A stretch of DNA of 64,000 nucleotides from Rhyacichthys aspro (Eukaryota; Chordata; Actinopteri; Gobiiformes; Rhyacichthyidae). This document shows, piece by piece, positions 35,742-47,200 of the stretch (position 1 is its first letter; each line of letters opens with the position of its first letter). The stretch covers positions 6,765,330-6,829,329 of the forward strand of contig CM072154.1 of the NCBI GenBank assembly GCA_036850595.1, in the 5' to 3' direction. The position numbers were made by a program, and so were the translations under genes. The notes under the pieces are model-generated. The model was not told where the DNA came from, did not search any database, and saw only the letters and a list, made by a program, of their open reading frames with translations.

Positions 35742-36699
35742 TGAGTAGGATTTTGAAATTGTTTAAAAAAATGAATTAAGAAACTGGTAGCATTTGGATT
35801 AAAAACAAATGTTGAAATAGTGTTCCCCTGCCTCCAGTTGATGATGCTGTGACTGTTAAAAAATACCGACACATAAAAATGAGTTCATCATGAGATGTTT
35901 GTGACAAATGGGACAAAAAAACTTGAGCAGTTGTAGCAGTTTAATAGGTTTTGGTGAATCACTGAAATTCCCCGCTAAATAAAAAGTCCTAACAGATACA
36001 GTAGGGCTTTTCCATTCACTGTACTCCAGCCCTAAAGACAAAATCAAAGAACACACACAACTCTAGTGCACTACTAAGATTCTCTCACAGCCAGTCCACA
36101 TCCAAACAGCCTGAGGCCAAAGATTCAGCAGTTTCACACTTTCAAGTATCGATGTTTCACCACAATAGAACACTTCAACACAGAGGCAAAAGAAAATACA
36201 ATACAAACCCAGAAGCAGAGAAACAGAACGAGAATCCACTTCTGTGTTTTCTCATTCATCGGACAAATCACAGAAAAAGAGGGATAAAAAGGGAAACAGT
36301 AGGATTCAAACGTCCCAGAGAACAAACTTCTACACAGGCATCGATACCTCTCCTTTTATAAAAACATGGCTAAAAAATAAAACAGTCTCTCTTTGATGAA
36401 AGCTACCATCAGAGAGAACAGCAGGAGATTTGTGGATAAAAGAAGAGTTTCCTCGAGTGTGTGCTCATGTTCTAACGTAATCAAAAGCACTGAGCTCTCA
36501 TTAGCTTACATAAGACAAGGAGGTTACTGAAGATATGGCCGCTTTAGTTCATGCACTTCATGCACAGCAAACAGATTCAAATGAGACTTTACTGACTAGT
36601 TGGATTTCTTTAAGGTGGTAACGTAGCAGAAAGTGTCCACTTGAACAAGCCATGAGCGAAGAGGAATGGTCTGAGCACAAACACATCTCATTTACATTT

Positions 36700-36976
36700 G
36701 TGGATATTTTGGTGCTGAATGCTAAAAATAGCCCCCAATCTGGAAGAGCTGAAGGCTCAGTGCTCAGGGGCTCCTTATCACATCAGTGACGTGGGCTTAC
36801 TGTCTGCGGCATCATCAAGCCTGGATTATGGCCATCTTCTAAATTACTTTTTGGAGACAAATCTATTCTTCAATCTCGGGCAGGCGGCCATCTGGCTCGC
36901 AGTAATCGCCTGCTGCCCCATGTCTCCTTGTGACCATCTCCGACAGATGTTGAACCGCTTCAGACCAGCTGATTAA
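36700..36976. promoter_or_regulatory. candidate conserved non-coding element
   Basis: A block less AT-rich than its surroundings with a perfect MEF2 site (ctaaaaatag), a CRE-like tgacgtgg, TTATCA GATA-type and taaattac homeobox-type words. An 85-codon open frame covers it but has no family resemblance. Conservation cannot be tested here. Confidence 0.3.
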
Positions 36977-38008
36977 CAGAGAGAGCTGGTCAAACCAAGC
37001 CCAGGACCACTACCGTGTACTACAAGGTTACATTCAGGAATTTGAACCATGCTACACTGCAGAAACTGCACAAGTGCAACTTAAACTGTTAGTCTGACAT
37101 TTGTAAGTAGAGTTGTATGTGGCTGTTGTGAACAGTGTATTAGTGCTAGAAAATAACCTCACAGTATGAACACTTAACCGTTAACAAAACAAATGAATAT
37201 CCATTCAGGAGTACACTACTGTATATACTACTCAGTGCAGTGTGTGTCTTAACAGTGCAGTATTTTCACTGTAAGGCAAACAGTATATTGGAAACAACAG
37301 CCCTGTGACCAACTGGTACTGTATCCTTTAGCATCAGACAAATTATACCCATAAAGAGTCCTGTCAGTTTACAGGATGCAGTATCACACAGTTTCAAATG
37401 ATGGACTGTCAAAAACACAGAGAAAGATGTTTTCTGAATGGACATTCTTTTGTTCAGGTAAGACTTTAGTTCAGGTTTTGTAAAAGCAGGGACTACACTA
37501 ACTTTCAGTGACAGTCTGGTACTTATAATACACAGTAATACTACTATTTACAATAACCACATACAGCCACACTTCAAAACTCCCCTTTAAATATGCCGTG
37601 CTTGTGTTTTAGAATAAAAGTGAATTTAAAATAATATACATCACATCACCAGATTCAATCAACAATCAATGAAAAACAGTGAACCAAACAAAAAATCTAA
37701 AGTTTTCTGTTGAAAGCTGTTTTCAGTTGATCAGTCAGACCTTAAAATAGACAGCTGACCCTTTCACTTCAAGAAGTTTTAAAAGTTTTGAGAGAGTAAA
37801 ATGGCTTTTTTGTCCTTGCAGCTTTAAGGTTCTGCCGGGTTAAGTGCTCACTATGGCTGAGCCGCAGTTATTAAGCACCACAGCTGGACAAACAGCACGC
37901 AGATACAACACTCCAGGGTTCACGTCCAAACAGCACCCGGCCAAGTGCTGAACGAAGGACAGGGACAGACAGCTTAGCTTTGACCTCTTCAGCCCCGTCA
38001 GCCTCGGA

Positions 38009-38277
38009 TCACTTCAGTTCAGACTCCACAGTGAACAGTGGCGTACCGGGACAAGGCACTTTAGGAGGTACATAGGAGAGGCTTGAGGCTTGGGCAGAGA
38101 CACACAGGGCAGGGTCTGGAGCGGCGGGCTGTGGAGACCTGTCCACAGCAGAGGTCAGCCAAAGGTCAGCAGCAGGATCAAGAATAGGGCCAACCTGCAG
38201 ATCCTTAACTGGACGGGGAGCCTCAGCGCGACATCCCTCCTCTGATACAGGCCTCTGAGACCACAGAGGAACACCTG
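38009..38277 (-). CDS. candidate extra 3' exon of ptpn6 (proline-rich tail)
   Basis: An 88-codon open frame starts just inside a tandem acceptor (cacttccagcag) and ends at TGA 38011-38009. It begins GVPLWSQRPVSEEGC and ends YVPPKVPCPGTPLFTVESEL plus K, and is rich in proline, alanine and serine. It is more GC-rich than its flanks. Its phase fits the donor after 41101 when exon 15 is read in its other open frame (HQEVEPPEWNPHVVPR). It may be a long-tail isoform exon or a 3'-UTR exon. No known domain is seen. Confidence 0.4.
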
Positions 38278-38302
38278 CTGGAAGTGAAGCAAACACAGAC
38301 AC

Positions 38303-41100
38303 AAACAAGAAGAGTTAATGGCTCCCGTCACTTTGATTCGTGAAGAGCAGGTCTCCATGTCCATGTCCATGTCTTGGGCTAAATGTTAAACCCACACACA
38401 TTACCTCTCAAACTGGCCAATGATTACATTTGAAGGTATGTTATGTAAAGCTTTATGTTTAAGAGGCATGTGTGCTTTTAGCCCCTCATTATAGTTTAGA
38501 GAATTTTCTAGCAAAGAAAATTATAAAACAAAGTTGAAATGATTTGAAATGTTATTGAAATGTTTAATCAAATGCAAGCAGCCACATATGGGCCCAATAT
38601 AGATGCACTCATTATCATTTTTTCCCACTCAAAAAAGCTCAGTACACTAATTAAATTACAAAGCAGACCATGTTGTGGAAACTCTCATCACATTCAGCCA
38701 AGTATCTTTTCAGGAAAACAGATGAATGGAAATCATATTCAGATAATCAGTTCGTCTGCTCAAATACGCTTTGAGAGTTTTGGTTTTTTTTTTTTGCTTT
38801 AGCTAAACCTTGCCAAACACTTGGCTGCAGTTGCCAGCTGATATATTTGTGCCAAAAGGAAGCCTTATGTAAAAGTGTTGAGGCACTAATGAACTGAATG
38901 CTCCAGGTTTTCACAAGTGTCTGCTGCTGATCAATGAATAAATTATATTTTCTGGTTAAAGAAAATTGAAATAAGTTGAAGTAAATAATTTGAGCTTGTA
39001 TCTACCTCATGTCTATATGTGAATATGTCATTTTTTTAAGAATCTTTGTGGTTGTTTTGAGGCTGAATGATCACTGTGGAGGAGCTTGTGGCAGAAGAAC
39101 ACTGTAAGTCCTTTAGGCAGCCAAAATATCACATATGTATTATTCAGTTTTTCATTTTCTATTCCCAATTCATTCCCTTCCATTCAGTTTTGTAACTTAG
39201 GGTACTTCACAGAGCGTTTCAACTGCCCAGACTCTACTGTGGCATTGCTGCACTTTTATCGACGGACTGATAGTGTGGCTCTGAAAGCCAGTATTATCAG
39301 TGGTTAAAAAATATACACACGCAGACAGCTGACAGATGGAAGATGTGCTCGAGGGTAAGACTTCAGATGGCAACTGGTATTGTTGAGGTTTTATAATAAA
39401 GCCTAGGTCAGTCTATAAACTTTAGTTACTTTGAGCAAATGGCAAATGCCAGCTGGGTTTAATATGAATAAAGGTTACAGGCAAAATATGGAGGTACTAC
39501 AGGTAATCCACACAATCCCTGTTTGTATTTAATCAGCTACAGAAGAGACTAAATATCATAATGGAAGTGGAAAACCTTTCAGGACCTTTTCAATTCAAGT
39601 TCAGTACGAGGACCACTGGTGGTACTCAACATTTTTTAAGTGGTACTCAGGGAGTCTTTGCAATGTTAAAAAAAAAATCAGTTCATTTTTTTGTGTTTGG
39701 ACTTTAACCTTATGCATAAAGTTAAGCTTTAGTCCTGGATGAAGCCTGGGTTTAGCCTTAGTTTAGATTGTGTTTAAGCATAGCAGTTGGAAACAGTGAA
39801 TAATAAAAAATGAACACAGGAATCCTACCATCCCATGTTTAAATTCCTGTATATATAAATATATATATTAACTAATAATAATAATAATAATATTTAACTA
39901 ATATCAATATTTGCTGTGTTTTTGCCTCAAACAGCAACAGCTGTAGCAGTTCCACTGTCTCAGTTTGTGAAGCATCTGGGCAGGTTCTGTTCAAACATTT
40001 AAAGAATCCCAGACAAAACCAAGCCAAACTGGACTAAACCAGACCATCAAACCCCTGAAGGAACTAGACCTAAACCAGACCATGTAATCCCAGACAGGAC
40101 CAGGCGTCAGAGTTACACCATCACGTCAGGAGGACTCCTTGTTCTGGGATCACTCTTAATATTTTAGATTTTTGTCTCTTCACTCACTTTTACATTTTGT
40201 AAATTGTTAAATAAAAAAACAAAACATTTACTTTTTTGTTGTTCTTACTTTATCACCTATCTTTAAACTAAAACCTTTGCACTGCACTGTATATGTTTAC
40301 GAAGACAAAACTTCTATGTTGCACTAATATTATGAGCAGTAATATGACGTGGGTGTTAGCACTTGCCCATTTATGTATAGGACACCAGTTTACGGCATTA
40401 ATGGAAGCGATTAGCTGAAGTGAATCAATAAATCTTAGACCAGACTTTGGATTTCAGTCTGAAACATCCAAAGTAATTTTGTCCAACACAAGAGCTGCTT
40501 CTAGAAACTCATCAAACAGTCATTCTAATAAAAACTGATGACCCCCTGCCAGGGCTACCACTTATTCCCTCTGCTTCTTACCGGATTCCCATCTCCTTCT
40601 ATTATTCACCGCAAATTGATTTGAATTTGAACGTAAATGGTTCTCTTTTGTTGCTTAAAAGGAGCACAGGTTGTATTTTTTGAAGGAGCCTAGCCACTTC
40701 AGGGCCCAACCTGTAATTTCAGCCCTGAATACGGCGCTTTATGTCTGAACAATGAATTTCAATTCTCATTTATATACTCTCCCCAGACTCCCACAGTCTA
40801 TACTAAACTTAAGGCTGAATCATACAAAAGCTATACTCTGACACATGACACGAGCCACTTACGCTGCTTTTTAAACGCAGTGAAAAGATGTTTCACTTTG
40901 ACCTTATCTACAGTAAATGTGTTTCGACCCATCGATTTTTTTTCTCTATGGATTTGAGTTTCCTGGAGCCAGTATAAACAAAGGACTAAGTGTAACATTC
41001 CTCTCAACATACTGCCATCAAACAACGCTTTTAAACTAAAGGCTATGTTTGATACTGAATATTAAAGCTTGTTTTTTTTTTTTTTTTGTGTGATACTTAC
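38303..41100. other. stretch between ptpn6 exon 15 and the 38-kb exon
   Basis: AT-rich with no coding signal. It has AT and AAT microsatellites near 39.85-39.9 kb, a run of aaaccagacc-like words near 40.0-40.1 kb and a 17-base T tract at about 41071-41087. Confidence 0.5.
39849..39893. repeat. AT/AAT microsatellite
   Basis: tatatataaatatatatatt followed by about six aat units. Confidence 0.85.
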
Positions 41101-41136
41101 AGCGAGGCACAACATGAGGGTTCCACTCTGGTGGTT

Positions 41137-41224
41137 CTACCTCCTGGTGTTGCTGCTGAAAGACGTCTGAGGGGTTTTAAAATTGATGTTCTCGTACACG
41201 CTGGACGCATCGTCGTTTGTCATT
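41137..41224 (-). CDS. ptpn6: ptpn6 exon 15, terminal coding part (VYENI)
   Basis: Acceptor ttgtgtttcag. It encodes MTNDDASSVYENINFKTPQT and then SFSSNTRR before TAG at 41139-41137. VYENI corresponds to human SHP-1 Tyr564. A strong donor (GTAAGTAT) follows 41101, 36 bp past the stop, so the mRNA may continue into a further exon. Confidence 0.85.
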
Positions 41225-44200
41225 CTGAAACACAACAGAGAGTGAAATAAACTCGAAGGAGATAGGCATAAATATCGTTAGCTGTGGTTTTAACTTACAC
41301 TGAAGAGGAGCGCGAGGAGGACATGTTGGTTTTGGACCTGGAGTTGGTCATGTGACCGTACTTGATGTTGGAGTACTCTCTTTCCTTCATCTTATTTCTC
41401 TGCGAATGGTAAAAGAACATACGCACTCTGTGTCAGTAAAGAGAAGGAGACAGATCAGAATCTCTTTTGGAGGGTTGGCCCAAAGGAAACCTGGTGTGGA
41501 ACGTGAAAAAACAGCAAATATAGAAACTGTGGAGTAACTGAGAGAGCATTAGGTGCCCAAAAAAAAATACATTCTTACACACAATTTAGCAAATGACTAG
41601 ATGTGCTGTGTGAGTGGATAGAGAACATTAGTGAGTGGCTTGATATTTAGCTGCACTATTTATACGCAAGTACTGTGGCTGCAGGCTACAAGTTACTGGA
41701 CTGTTATGCTACACTTTTTAAAAAAAACAAATGAAGGACACACGTGGATTGTTTTAAGACCTGTGTTTCTGCATTAAAGACTGTTAAACTGAAATCTGCC
41801 TGATGAGATGAGCGTGCACATCACTAAGGCAGTAAAGCCTCTATTATAATAAGATATACATTAGCCTTGTAGACATAGACTTCACACAATGACATATTAG
41901 GTAAAGTAAGGTCTGGAATACATGAAAGCTTCTCAGCAATTTCATCTTTCTTATTCAAGTTTCTTCCATCAATAGAATTTCTCTTTTAAACCAAAAGACG
42001 ACACAGTTTTTTTTAAAGTGTCTTAAGTGTTTAATTGGGTGAAGTTGTTGCTGCTTCTGTTGCCATGGTTGTATCTTTTTACTGAAGCAGCTTGAAAAGG
42101 GTCGATGTTTTGTTCAGTTACAATTCTCGTCTCATCGTCTTCAACACTTTCTTTTGCGGTCCTTTTGAAGGTAGTATTTCACAAGATTTTTAGACGAATA
42201 ACAGGCCAATGATTTCTCCATTTAACTGTGGCTGACGATGCTACTGGCTGCTCACTTCCTGTCACTAGTTTCTACAAGCTTTTATTTTTACATAGTGCTA
42301 TGTTTATTTCATTTTGAAAGGCTGCTCTACATTGTGTTTTACTTAGGTTTGCTCTTTTTGAACAGTGATTTTATTCCAAATATGGTATCTTCTGACTGAA
42401 AATGGAGGATGAGTTACCCAGGGACTTAATTAACGCAAAGATTGATGTAATATGTGTTTTATAGCTTCACTTATCACTATGAACCAATACCTGCTCTTCT
42501 TCCAGTCTCTTCTGGGCTGTGTCGATGTACTGCTGCACTGCCATGTAGATGAACTTGTACTGGGCCTCGGTCTGCACCATGCCGGACCTCTGCTGTCGGA
42601 CCCACTGGATGGTCTTGGGGATGTCGATGTCACAGTCCAGCCCTGGGACACACACAGTTTTTAGAGCAGACGTCACTGATGGAAACGTCCACTGTGCGGA
42701 TCTCACTTCGAGCGCCCTACCTTGGCGGTTAATAATGTCAATGAGGATGTCGATGACGATAATGGTGCCTGTCCGGCCGATGCCTGCGCTGCGAGGACAG
42801 AGAGAACAGTCAAAGCGGTAGCAACGGCTTAAAAAAATCAGCACAATAATGAGAAACTAAAGATGATGACACTAATTTGTCCTTTAAAGGTTTGAAATAA
42901 ATCCACAGGTTTTCAACAAAAGAGATATGTGCAATGCCCAACGTACAATTCATAACTGTGTCTTTGCTAGAGACACAAGGCCACAGAGAGAGGCTCATTG
43001 GTGCGATGAAAACAAGCACAAGAATCAGATGATTAGAGGTCACTCATGTTTAGACTACTGCAAATGAAAAGGTTTACAAAGGTATAGTGTGCAAAATTTC
43101 TAATGGAAATTAAAATACTCAGTGAAACATTTTATTACACATCTACTGCAAATGTGACTGATGTGGACAAGGTGTATCTGTAAACCTTGTTTTTTGTATT
43201 TTACCATTTCACTCTAATGTTCAAAGAAATGTTCAATCACAGGCTGTAATTTGTTGACTTAAAACCCAAAGCCAACCTACATTTTGCTTTTACCTGTGGA
43301 CAAGCACTTAAAATAAACATGACCTCCCCCTTACTGTGTATTCAGGCCCACCTGCACTGTACTGCTGTTTTTTTGCTTTAGTAAGTTAGATCTCTTTTGC
43401 CAAAATAAAAAAGGAAAAAGCTGCAGTCTGGTAGGGCATTATTCGGCAAAAAATGTGTAATCCCCTCAGTTCTGAAAAGGCTCACCATAATTTTCAGACA
43501 CCTTGATGGCAGCAGCTGCAGAATCCTAGCTTAGACCTGTTTGGTCCCATGCAATTCCCCTTTTTACCCCATTTTCTTAGCTACTGTCAAGTCTGTGCTT
43601 TACAGTTGGATGTGTAGTTCTTGGCAGTATCTGGCAAAACTGTAATTTACACCCTTTCTTTTTATGTGTGAAAACACCTACGGTAGCCCCGCAGGGACAG
43701 TTTTCTATGAACAAATCCAGCTGAAATAGGTTTTCTGTAATGAAAGTGCAACTGCGTTCTATCGACCGTAGAGAGCTATCTCTATTTTACAAAAAAGAAA
43801 AGGGTGATATTTTAAAGAGTGTTTTGGCCTTTTTAGGCTTTATTTGATAGAGATAGTATAGACAGACAGAAAACATGGTGAGAGAGAGGGGAACAACACT
43901 CTCCCAGGTGAACCACTGAGGCACATCAAAATACTGATAATACACTCTTGAAAACATAGTTTTGTCTGATATGTTGCTCATAACATTTAACACAGTACAC
44001 AATTAACTTATAAAATACCCAAATACTGGATGGGATACATCCATAATGGATGTACCAAAAGGTCTCACAGACCAATCAGAGCACACTGATTGAGATGGAG
44101 CTTGAAAAAGCAGATACTCAAACAGAACCGGTTCACTCAGCTGAGTATTTGACAATTGTTTCTTAAGCTGGTGTGTATCATTAGTATTCAGGACACTGCT

Positions 44201-47200
44201 CAGAGTGGTACTGGTCTTACCTACAGTGGACCACAATAGGTCCTGAGGCTGGCATGGTGCTCTGAGTGCGGTTGACCTCCTCCAGGAACCAGAGGACTCC
44301 TCCAGGCTCATTTGGAACACCGTGGTCCGGCCAGGTCAGGTACTGGTAGTGCCAAATGTACCGCACCGGCTCCTTCTGCACAAAGATTCAACCATTTTCA
44401 ATGTATGAATACATATATTATTTGTAAAATACAAGGGTTTAATGGAAGTTCAGATAACCTTCAGATTAAACATTAGCAGTTGGAGCACAAAAATTTTATC
44501 AAGTCAGCATTTATGTGTGAACCAATTTAATAAATTCATTTTCTGGTCGGTGATGTGCAGCTTTATTGCTACATTCAGGAGGGCACACAGATCATACTAA
44601 AATGTGTATTAATAGAACAGAATATGGACAGTGGATGTGGTCCCTTGAGCTTTACAGTGGATTTATGCTGAGTAGCTGATACTGAGCAAGGCACAGCATT
44701 AGTCCAATAAGGGACAAATGTACAGCATTTAAATGGCTTCATAAAAAATGTTCATTCTCCTGTTTTTGGTCTAACTTATAGACAGTGACCTTGAGGAAAG
44801 TTTCAAAACATCAAGGGCACTTTCCCATCTTGCCTTCTCATTATCTTGCATTCTTCCCCATACAGCATAATGCAGGGCACTAATACTATTGTAAATGGAC
44901 AAATGTGAAGACATCACTTGTTATTATTAAGTATAGTACTACTACTACAGGTATTAAATTAAAACAAGTACATAGGACCACCATTTTTCCTGAATCACAG
45001 CCTAATTAAAATAAAATCAAAATATGAGCTGCAACAATAACAGCAGACAGCTTGGATAATCTGGTCCATGTGTGAGGCATTCACACTTGTCATAATAATG
45101 GAAATCACTGTGTGGTGCAAACAATAAAGTCAGTAGCCCCCAAAGGTTTTCTTTTTTAATAAATTCCAGTCCATTCCTTTTGAAATGAAGTCTATAAAAT
45201 GTTGGCAAAACACTTGAGAATAAAACATTTTTGTGTAGCTTTGCTTTGCCTTGTGTCTATTCCTGCTGCACAGCCACGTGCTGCAGAGCTGTGAGTGTTT
45301 GTATTCTAGGCGTTGGGTAATCTGACCCCGGGGCAGTGGGTCAGGCTGATTGAGTACACAGCTTTGCCTACCCGGTCCAGGCGGGTCACCTCCAGCTTCC
45401 TCAGGATGTAGTCCTGCGCCGGCCGCTCGTCTACATTCCTCACCAGCACTTTCCCAAACTCCTTGGTGCCGTGGAGGTCGGGCCAGTAGCGCACACATTT
45501 GTTCTGGTGCAGAGAAAGGGAGGGAACAGAGGGTATTAGACCCATCTAAAGTAGAGCTCATCTCAAGCAGCTTTCCAATCAGCTTAACTGTTATACTATC
45601 CTCGTCAGCCATGTCCCGTAACCCACACACCATCACCAGACCTACTGCCACTCTATCGCAATGAGCTTAAAAATGTGTAAACAAAGTAGTAAACATGGAG
45701 TGTATAACGTCTATAAGTGTAGATTATTTTTTACTGTAAGGCTAAAAACCCTTTATACACTTATTTTACCATCAGTGTATAACAAACTGTGAGTTAATAG
45801 AGCGACACAACATTAGGAAAACCTAAAAATATAGCTTTTGTGTAGAATATTGATGTGATTTGTTTTAATTTGTCCTTGAAGACTATTTATTCTTTTTACA
45901 TTGAATGAACGTGACCATGAACAGCTTATGTCTAGCTGCATCATGCAATAGAAAATGTAGTAGCAAAGAAATACTACAATTGCATGTTGATGCTGTGATG
46001 ACAATAGATTTGTGTTACTGAGCAACCCTGTTTAGTTTAGATTGTGGCCATGAACGTTCAATACTGGAATTTATTGCTTTCATAACTAAAATATCTGAAA
46101 AGGGTTTCTGCTCTTTCCCTCAGCACAAGTGAAGTGATATCCAGTCAATTTCTCGTATGCGTAAAGCTCACTCGTCCTCGCTCCATCTCCTTCGTAGTCA
46201 TGACGATGACACGCGTGTTCTCCTGATAAACCATCTTCCAGAAGTCTAGGACTGTATTCTGTAGGCACCCTTGGGTGGCGATGAAGATTTTGCCCTCCTC
46301 TCCATGGCGGCCATCTTCATGGAAAACCTGAATGAAACATAATTAACAAATGTAGAACTCTATTATTAACAAATACTACATACTGCTGCTTGCAAGGTTT
46401 TACTAATATTGTGCATCTGTTAATTTTGTTTTTTTTTTCTTCTCAGATGTATCTATGTATATGTGTAATTATGAGTATGAAATATGAAGTATGTATGAAA
46501 AAAGGTGTTGAGAATTACATTTACAGATTTTCACTTATAACTCCATATCACTGTAACAGATGAAAGGAAGTGTTTTGTATTGATGACATTGTATTTTCAT
46601 TTTCATGGTATCTTATTATTATTATCTTGATTTTATTTGATTGCATGACAATACACTTACTTTTTAAACACCTCCATAGGTGTTTAAAAAGTAAGTGTAT
46701 TGTCTGTAAGTGAGCTATAGGGACAAAGTATCTATCTATATAAATACAGTAATAAGAAAATACAAGGTTTACATTTGACAATAACAATAATACACTTTGT
46801 TCATGCTGTCTATGCCATGACGGTCAGAATTTCATACTGATTTAATTTATTTTAATTTATTTTTTTAATGAATGATGTACTGTAATGGTTATGTATTGTA
46901 AAGATCACCTTTTTAATTTCAGCTTTATATCATTCTATCTTTTTTATCATAATATCTCACATGGATTTATGAATGATTTACCACATGAAGGTCAATCTGC
47001 CAAATTTTATGAATATATTTACGTATGGGCTCAGTAAATGATTAGGAACAGACTTTCAACAAGAGTCTCTCCTTTGCTCACAATAGACATAATAAAGTTT
47101 GGACTTCTAAATCCTATCAGTCTCAGTCAATGTTGTTACAGTGTCCACAGTAACTTTTAATACTCACTCTGATGTAGTTGGCATTGATATAGTCTGATCC

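Larger units (their letters stand above)
34031..38008. other. intergenic region rnf223-ptpn6
   Basis: No gene is supported. It holds the divergent CTCF-like pair (35.6-35.7 kb) and a motif-rich, GC-richer block at 36.7-37.0 kb. Confidence 0.55.

Noticed and set aside
38155..38370. 71-codon minus-strand frame ending LALFLILLLTFG
   Set aside because: It overlaps the better-phased proline-rich frame, and its hydrophobic end is not preceded by a usable exon frame. It would arise only by skipping exon 15.
42430..42821. Plus-strand and off-frame minus frames over ptpn6 exons 12-13
   Set aside because: They are shadows of the catalytic exons; the correct frame has the P-loop and Q-loop motifs.
45350..45664. 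104-codon plus-strand frame over ptpn6 exon 10
   Set aside because: It is antisense to a confirmed exon, with no domain and no splice context.
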